Shown piece after piece: positions 59,895 to 64,000 of a stretch of DNA of 64,000 nucleotides (its first letter is position 1; each line of letters opens with the position of its first letter). This DNA is from Paenibacillus naphthalenovorans (GTDB lineage Bacteria; Bacillota; Bacilli; Paenibacillales; NBRC-103111). The notes beneath the pieces are model-generated. The model had not been told where the DNA came from. It did no database searches and saw only the letters and a list, made by a program, of their open reading frames with translations. Location of the stretch: contig NZ_FNDY01000001.1 in assembly GCF_900099895.1 (NCBI RefSeq), positions 62,001-126,000 on the forward strand, written 5' to 3'. Both the position numbers and the translations under genes were made by a program.

Positions 59895-61067
59895 ATGAGA
59901 AAAGGATGTCTGCTGCTACTTGCTTTACTACTCGTTTGTACGGGAGGCTTGCTGCCTGCAGAGGTCCAGGCGGCGCCCGGCGTATCCACCAGCGCAGAAA
60001 GCGCGGCGCTGATCGATGTCACCTCAGGGCGGCTTCTGTTCAGCGTCCAAGGGGATAAGCCGATGAGAATCGCCAGTCTGACCAAGATCATGACTGCAAT
60101 AGTGGCGATTGAACACGGGAAACTGAGCGATATGGCGAAGGTCGGCAAGAATGCGTTCGGAACCGAAGGATCTTCTATTTATTTAAGGCTGGATGAAGAA
60201 ATGAGCTTGAAGGACCTTTTGTATGGACTGATGCTTCGATCCGGCAATGACGCAGCGATGACGATCGCCGAGCATGTCGGCGGCAGCGTAGAGGGCTTCG
60301 CCTTTTTAATGAATGAGAAGGCGCGGATGATCGGGATGACGAATTCCAGCTTCAAAAATCCTTCCGGGCTCGATGCGGAAGGGCATTATTCCACGGCGAA
60401 CGATATGGCCAGGCTGACGGCCTACGCGCTCAAAAATCCGGTCTTCCAGGAAATCGTCAAAACGAAAGTGAAAAAAGTGCCTAATCCGAATGAATCCTGG
60501 GACTATTCCTGGGTCAATAAAAATAAGATGCTATCGCTGTATGAAGGCGCTGACGGGGTCAAAACCGGATATACCAAGCTTGCCAAACGATGTCTTGTCT
60601 CCTCAGCAACCAGAGGAGGGCAGCAGCTCGCTGCGGTGACGTTGAACGATCCGAACGATTGGATCGATCACGCCAGACTCCTGGATTACGGCTTCAAGCA
60701 TTACCCCCTTGTCCCCTTCATCCGTTCAGGAGAACCCGTGTTAGGCACAGACCTCGCAGCCGGCGGATCGTTCAGCTACCCGGCGGAAGAAGCAGAACGG
60801 AGCCGGTTTACGCGGCAATTGGTGATGAATGACGCCGGATCAACGGCATACAGGCTTGGTGAAGCGGGGCATCTGCAGTTCCTGCTGGACGGCAAACCGA
60901 TCGGTTCCGTTCCTTTGTACGCAAAGGACAGTCCCCGTCTTCATTTGAATGACCGTTCTTCCTTTTCCCTCACGGAAATGGAAATGTTGAATGAAGCGCG
61001 CGCCAGAGAATGGCTGTATATTCTTCAGGCATTATCCCGTGTGCTCTTTACCGGTCAAGTCAAGTAA
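59895..61067 (+). CDS. dacB: Sporulation D-alanyl-D-alanine carboxypeptidase DacB
   Basis: Trims side chains of spore cortex peptidoglycan to limit cross-linking. The 390-residue precursor has a signal peptide (GCLLLLALLLVCTGGLLPAEVQAA) and S11 motifs IASLTKIMTA (SxxK), LRSGNDAAM (SxN) and DGVKTGYT (KTG). The C-terminal domain resembles PBP5. ATG 59895 follows GGGAGG; 21 upstream codons are rejected. It starts the dacB-spmA-spmB operon, the same as in B. subtilis. Confidence 0.94.
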   Translation: MRKGCLLLLALLLVCTGGLLPAEVQAAPGVSTSAESAALIDVTSGRLLFSVQGDKPMRIASLTKIMTAIVAIEHGKLSDMAKVGKNAFGTEGSSIYLRLDEEMSLKDLLYGLMLRSGNDAAMTIAEHVGGSVEGFAFLMNEKARMIGMTNSSFKNPSGLDAEGHYSTANDMARLTAYALKNPVFQEIVKTKVKKVPNPNESWDYSWVNKNKMLSLYEGADGVKTGYTKLAKRCLVSSATRGGQQLAAVTLNDPNDWIDHARLLDYGFKHYPLVPFIRSGEPVLGTDLAAGGSFSYPAEEAERSRFTRQLVMNDAGSTAYRLGEAGHLQFLLDGKPIGSVPLYAKDSPRLHLNDRSSFSLTEMEMLNEARAREWLYILQALSRVLFTGQVK

Positions 61068-61089
61068 ACGGGAAGGAGAGCGAACGTTC

Positions 61090-61689
61090 ATGGTCAATTA
61101 CATCTGGTTGTTTTTTATGGTAGCCGGCTTTATTGTAGCGGCTTTTCAAGGAAGAATCGATCTGGTGACGGAAGCGGTTTTCGACGGTGCCAAGAGCGGC
61201 GTAACCGTATGCTTCGGATTGATCAGCATTATGGTGTTCTGGCTAGGCATGATGCGGATCGCCGAGGACGCCGGACTGCTGCAGAAAATGTCCAGGCTGC
61301 TGAGCCCCGTAGTCCGTTCTTTATTCCCGGGGGTCCCCCGGAATCATCCGGCGCTCGGATATATCATGTCGAATATGAGCGCCAACATCTTTGGTTTGGG
61401 CAATGCCGCCACACCGATGGGAATTAAGGCGATGCAGGAGCTGCAGAAGCTGAATCCGAACAAGGATATTGCGAGTCCGGCGATGTGCACGCTGCTTGCG
61501 CTGAATACCGCCAGTATTACGTTGATTCCTACGACGCTGATCGCCATCCGCATGAGCTACAATTCGGCCAATCCGGCGGAAATCGTCGGAACCACACTTT
61601 TGGCTACCTTCATCTCCACCGCGGCCGCCATTATGGTTGACCGCTGGTATCGGAGCAAGAGCTCGCCGCTCGGATCGGGGAAAGGATGA
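61090..61689 (+). CDS. spmA: Spore maturation protein A
   Basis: Membrane protein of the nucleoside-recognition (Gate) family needed for full spore core dehydration. The 199-residue protein has an N-terminal helix, VFDGAKSGVTVCFGLISIMVFWLGMMRIAEDAGLL and SNMSANIFGLGNAATPMGIKAMQELQKLN, diagnostic of SpmA. ATG 61090 follows AAGGAGAG, 22 bases after dacB. spmB follows 6 bases later. Confidence 0.95.
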   Translation: MVNYIWLFFMVAGFIVAAFQGRIDLVTEAVFDGAKSGVTVCFGLISIMVFWLGMMRIAEDAGLLQKMSRLLSPVVRSLFPGVPRNHPALGYIMSNMSANIFGLGNAATPMGIKAMQELQKLNPNKDIASPAMCTLLALNTASITLIPTTLIAIRMSYNSANPAEIVGTTLLATFISTAAAIMVDRWYRSKSSPLGSGKG

Positions 61690-61695
61690 TGGCAC

Positions 61696-62229
61696 GTGTA
61701 TGATTTGGTCAATTTAATTTCCTCATGGGCCATCCCCGTCATTATCGTCTTCATTCCGCTTTATGCGGCTTATCGTAAAGTGCCCGTCTACGAATCGTTC
61801 GTAGACGGAGCCAAGGACGGGTTTGATACGGCTATCCGCATTATCCCTCATCTGGTCGGGATGATGGTTGCCATCAGCGTGTTTCGCGCCTCCGGGGCTA
61901 TGGATCTGTTTACCGGATGGCTGAAGCCGATCTGCGAAGCGATCGGTCTGCCTACCGAGGTCGTTCCCCTCGCTTTTCTGAGACCGATTACCGGCGCCGG
62001 TTCACTTGCCTTCACTACGGACCTGATCTCGCAGTTTGGCCCCGACTCCTTGGTAGGACGCATCGCATCGACCATTCAGGGCAGCACCGATACAACACTT
62101 TATGTGATTACCGTGTATTTCGGGGCGATCGGCATCCGCAAGGCCAGCTACGCCTTGAAGGTGGGTCTGATCTCCGACGCCGTCGGGTTTATCGCTTCCG
62201 TCGTTATCTGCTACCTCGTATTCGTTTGA
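61696..62229 (+). CDS. spmB: Spore maturation protein B
   Basis: Partner of SpmA in spore core dehydration. The 177-residue membrane protein has PVYESFVDGAKDGFDTAIRIIPHLVGMMVAISVFRASGAMDL, FLRPITGAGSLAFTTDLISQFGPDSLVGRIASTIQGSTDTTLYVI and a hydrophobic end. GTG start at 61696 after AAAGGATGAT. Last clear member of the operon. Confidence 0.95.
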   Translation: MYDLVNLISSWAIPVIIVFIPLYAAYRKVPVYESFVDGAKDGFDTAIRIIPHLVGMMVAISVFRASGAMDLFTGWLKPICEAIGLPTEVVPLAFLRPITGAGSLAFTTDLISQFGPDSLVGRIASTIQGSTDTTLYVITVYFGAIGIRKASYALKVGLISDAVGFIASVVICYLVFV

Positions 62230-62304
62230 TGGCAAGTCCCGCATGGAACCCCTCCGCTATCCGCACATATACTGTAAGCAGTCAACCCGGAAGAGGTGAG
62301 CTGC

Positions 62305-62646
62305 GTGCAGTTTTACGGAATTATCGTTCATCATTCCGTCTGTCCCGCTATAAACGGAAAAGGGTATGATTTCTTTATTGCCAAAAGCGGCGCCATCATC
62401 CCTTCTTCCGAACAAACCGACCCTCTGTACATCCACATTTGCCTCGAAGGTGATTTCTCCGTGCTTCCTATAGAGTACAACACAGAAGAGAAGGAACAGT
62501 TGTTTTTGCTGAACAAATTGATTCAAAAGCTCTCCGATTCATACAAGTTTCACCCGGCCGACATATTTCCGCATACGAATTCGTGTCCGGGCCGCTTTTT
62601 TCCGTGGTCTCAACTTGTGATTTCGCCTGAGGATAGGTATCATTAG
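62305..62646 (+). CDS. Small N-acetylmuramoyl-L-alanine amidase-like protein
   Basis: Looks like a shortened amidase_2/PGRP-type fold, a zinc hydrolase cutting the sugar-peptide bond. The 113-residue product has FYGIIVHHSVCPAINGKG (first zinc His pair), YIHICLEGDFSVLPI with NKLIQKLSDSYKF, and HTNSCPGRFFPWSQL (His and Cys before PG, as in T7 lysozyme-type sites). No signal peptide, so it would act inside the cell or mother cell, or export by other means. GTG 62305 fits AAGAGGTG; GTG 62296 is inside it. Confidence 0.75.
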   Translation: MQFYGIIVHHSVCPAINGKGYDFFIAKSGAIIPSSEQTDPLYIHICLEGDFSVLPIEYNTEEKEQLFLLNKLIQKLSDSYKFHPADIFPHTNSCPGRFFPWSQLVISPEDRYH

Positions 62647-62665
62647 CTTGAGGTGAATCGACAAA

Positions 62666-63427
62666 ATGGAACGTTTGCAAAAAGTATTGGCCGAAGCGGG
62701 TGTGGCCTCCCGTCGAAAATGCGAGGAGTTGATTACCGCCGGACGCGTGGAAGTCAATGATCAGGTAGTCACTACCCTGGGCGTCAAGGTTGATCCGTCC
62801 CAGGATTTTATTAAAGTGGACGGGCGTCCGATCCGGCGACAAGCGAAGGTATATGTGATCTTTAACAAGCCCAAGGGCGTCATTACCAGCGCCAAGGACC
62901 CGGAGGGCCGCAAAACGGTTACCGAATTTTTCAAAAACATGAAAGAGCGCATTTATCCGATCGGTCGGCTCGATTATGATACCGAGGGACTGCTTTTGCT
63001 GACCAACGATGGCGATTTTGCCCATCTGCTTACGCATCCGAAGCATCATGTGCCGCGCACCTATCTGGCAACGGTCAAAGGGATCCCGCATGGAACACAA
63101 TTGGACAAGCTGAGAAACGGCATCGAGCTGGACGACGGCATGACCTCGCCGGCTGAGGTAGAATATCAGGACGTGGATATGGACAAGAAGGAAGCGGTCA
63201 TCAAAATTACCATATATGAAGGACGCAACCGGCAGGTACGGCGCATGTTCGATGCCATTCATCATCCGATCATTAAGCTGAAGCGGGTTCAGTTCGGCCC
63301 CCTTCAGCTTTCCGGCCTGCCCAGGGGCAAATTCCGTCATTTGACCCCTCAGGAAGTGGAAGAATTGAGGAATGAAGCGCTCTCGGCAGGCGGCGGCAAG
63401 ACACATAAAATTCAAAAAGGCGAATAA
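62666..63427 (+). CDS. rluB: 23S rRNA pseudouridine synthase RluB-like
   Basis: Converts a uridine near the peptidyl transferase centre to pseudouridine. The 253-residue protein has an S4 domain (RLQKVLAEAGVASRRKCEELITAGRVEVN) and the RsuA-family catalytic domain with IGRLDYDTEGLLLLTNDGDFAH (catalytic Asp), VPRTYLATVKG and EGRNRQVRRMFDAIHHP. ATG 62666 after TTGAGGTGAA. It precedes resA as in B. subtilis. Confidence 0.95.
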   Translation: MERLQKVLAEAGVASRRKCEELITAGRVEVNDQVVTTLGVKVDPSQDFIKVDGRPIRRQAKVYVIFNKPKGVITSAKDPEGRKTVTEFFKNMKERIYPIGRLDYDTEGLLLLTNDGDFAHLLTHPKHHVPRTYLATVKGIPHGTQLDKLRNGIELDDGMTSPAEVEYQDVDMDKKEAVIKITIYEGRNRQVRRMFDAIHHPIIKLKRVQFGPLQLSGLPRGKFRHLTPQEVEELRNEALSAGGGKTHKIQKGE

Positions 63428-63494
63428 TCGTTTATGACATTTTTCGCTATAATGAAAAAAGGATTTACATCCAATGGTTTGAAGGTGAGTGATC

Positions 63495-64000
63495 ATGGGA
63501 AAGCATAGACAATGGATCCAAATCACTATTTTTGCCGTGATCGTGGTAATCGGCGCGTTGACCCTCGCAAGCCAGCTGTACTCCGGCGACAAAAAGCCGA
63601 CCCAAGGGGCTCCGGCTCCCAATTTCAAGCTGCTTGGACTTGATGGGAATACCTATGAGCTGTCCGATTTTAAGGGGAAGGCGGTTGTCGTTAATTTTTG
63701 GGGGACATTCTGCGAGCCGTGCCGCAACGAGATGCCTGCTTTGGAACGGCAGCATGCCAAATGGGGAGATCAGCTGGTCGTGCTCGGGCTGAATTTGGAT
63801 GAACCGAAAGTAGCCGTAGAAAATTTCATTCAGCAATACAAGGTGACGTTCCCTATCCTGATGGACAAAAACGAAGAAATTCGTAAACGTTACGGGGTGT
63901 CGCAGTATCCGACGACCTTTTTTGTCGGACCTGACGGCATTGTCAAACACATCCGCATCGGTGAAATGGATGAACCCTTTATCGAACAAACGGTTTCAGC
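63495..64000 (+). CDS. resA: Thiol-disulfide oxidoreductase ResA (3' end missing)
   Basis: Membrane-tethered thioredoxin-like protein that reduces apocytochrome c for haem attachment on the outer face. The first 168 residues are visible: an N-terminal anchor (WIQITIFAVIVVIGALTLAS), the domain start GAPAPNFKLLGLDGNTYELSDFKGKAVVVNFWGTFCEPCRNEMPAL with the CEPC active site, and QYPTTFFVGPDGIVKHIRIG with the cis-Pro. ATG follows GAAGGTGAG. The gene runs past the right edge; resB and resC are expected beyond. Confidence 0.95.
   Translation, partial: MGKHRQWIQITIFAVIVVIGALTLASQLYSGDKKPTQGAPAPNFKLLGLDGNTYELSDFKGKAVVVNFWGTFCEPCRNEMPALERQHAKWGDQLVVLGLNLDEPKVAVENFIQQYKVTFPILMDKNEEIRKRYGVSQYPTTFFVGPDGIVKHIRIGEMDEPFIEQTVS

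Noticed and set aside
1-64000. tRNA, rRNA, insertion sequence or prophage
   Set aside because: No tRNA-like cloverleaf, rRNA segment, transposase motif or integrase other than XerD was found on reading both strands.

Overview
The window is core chromosome from an endospore-forming Gram-positive bacterium. Protein sequences (for example the MPHLDGL receiver motif of Spo0A and the SpoIIIAE C-terminus), gene order, GC-rich codons and frequent TTG/GTG starts point to Paenibacillaceae, probably Paenibacillus or a close relative. This is an inference from content; no 16S gene is present. I saw no prophage, transposase, CRISPR array, tRNA or rRNA gene. The gene order follows the Bacillus subtilis region running from spoIIIA through accBC, nusB, spo0A, bkd, fur, spoIIA, spoVA, lysA, rib and scpAB to dacB-spmAB-resA, with some insertions and losses.

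Layout. 1-3.4 kb: end of the spoIIIA operon (spoIIIAE-AH), part of the mother-cell to forespore channel. 3.6-7 kb: accB-accC, then a three-gene Asp23 module (yqhY, amaP, DUF2273) with its own promoter. 7-16.5 kb: housekeeping run nusB-folD-xseA-xseB-ispA-dxs-tlyA-hypothetical-argR-recN. 16.6-19.2 kb: spoIVB and spo0A, with a Spo0A-box/sigma-H control region. 19.3-22 kb: SteA-like protein, family 2 glycosyltransferase and MraY-like membrane transferase in one tight cassette. 22-27.5 kb: yqzF and a branched-chain 2-oxoacid dehydrogenase set (E3, E1alpha, E1beta, E2). 27.5-36 kb: a 31-residue Prli42-like protein, an M20 peptidase, a DUF3866 protein, an MciZ-like division inhibitor, nudF, an endonuclease Q-like gene, spoIIM, fur with a repeat-rich leader, ald, yqzK and xerD.

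36-42 kb: nucleoside salvage (deoB, two tandem purine nucleoside phosphorylases, pdp), interrupted by a tiny reverse-strand gene with a forespore-type promoter and by an orphan CuA-domain protein. 41.6-50 kb: a YhcN/YlaJ lipoprotein, dacF, spoIIAA-spoIIAB-sigF, yuzA, a shortened spoVA operon (AA, AB, AF only) and lysA. 50-57.5 kb: ppiB, an FMN riboswitch with ribD-ribE-ribBA-ribH, scpA-scpB and the ytfI-ytfJ pair. 57.7-64 kb: ytwI, ppaC, a DUF6509-like gene, dacB-spmA-spmB, a small amidase-like gene, rluB and the start of resA, which runs off the right edge.

The dominant theme is sporulation: commitment (spo0A), the first forespore sigma factor and its switch (spoIIAA/AB/sigF), engulfment (spoIIM, spoIIIA), the SpoIVB checkpoint, cortex and core maturation (dacB, dacF, spmAB), dipicolinate handling (spoVA) and spore coat/germination factors (ytfJ). 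Between these sit envelope precursor, isoprenoid, riboflavin, nucleoside and DNA-maintenance genes. The most useful new observations are the very short genes (Prli42-like, MciZ-like and a 26-residue forespore-promoter ORF), the operator placed inside the bkd promoter, the fur-leader hairpin array and the steA/GT2/MraY-like cassette. Promoter and terminator calls come from reading by eye and are less certain than the gene calls.
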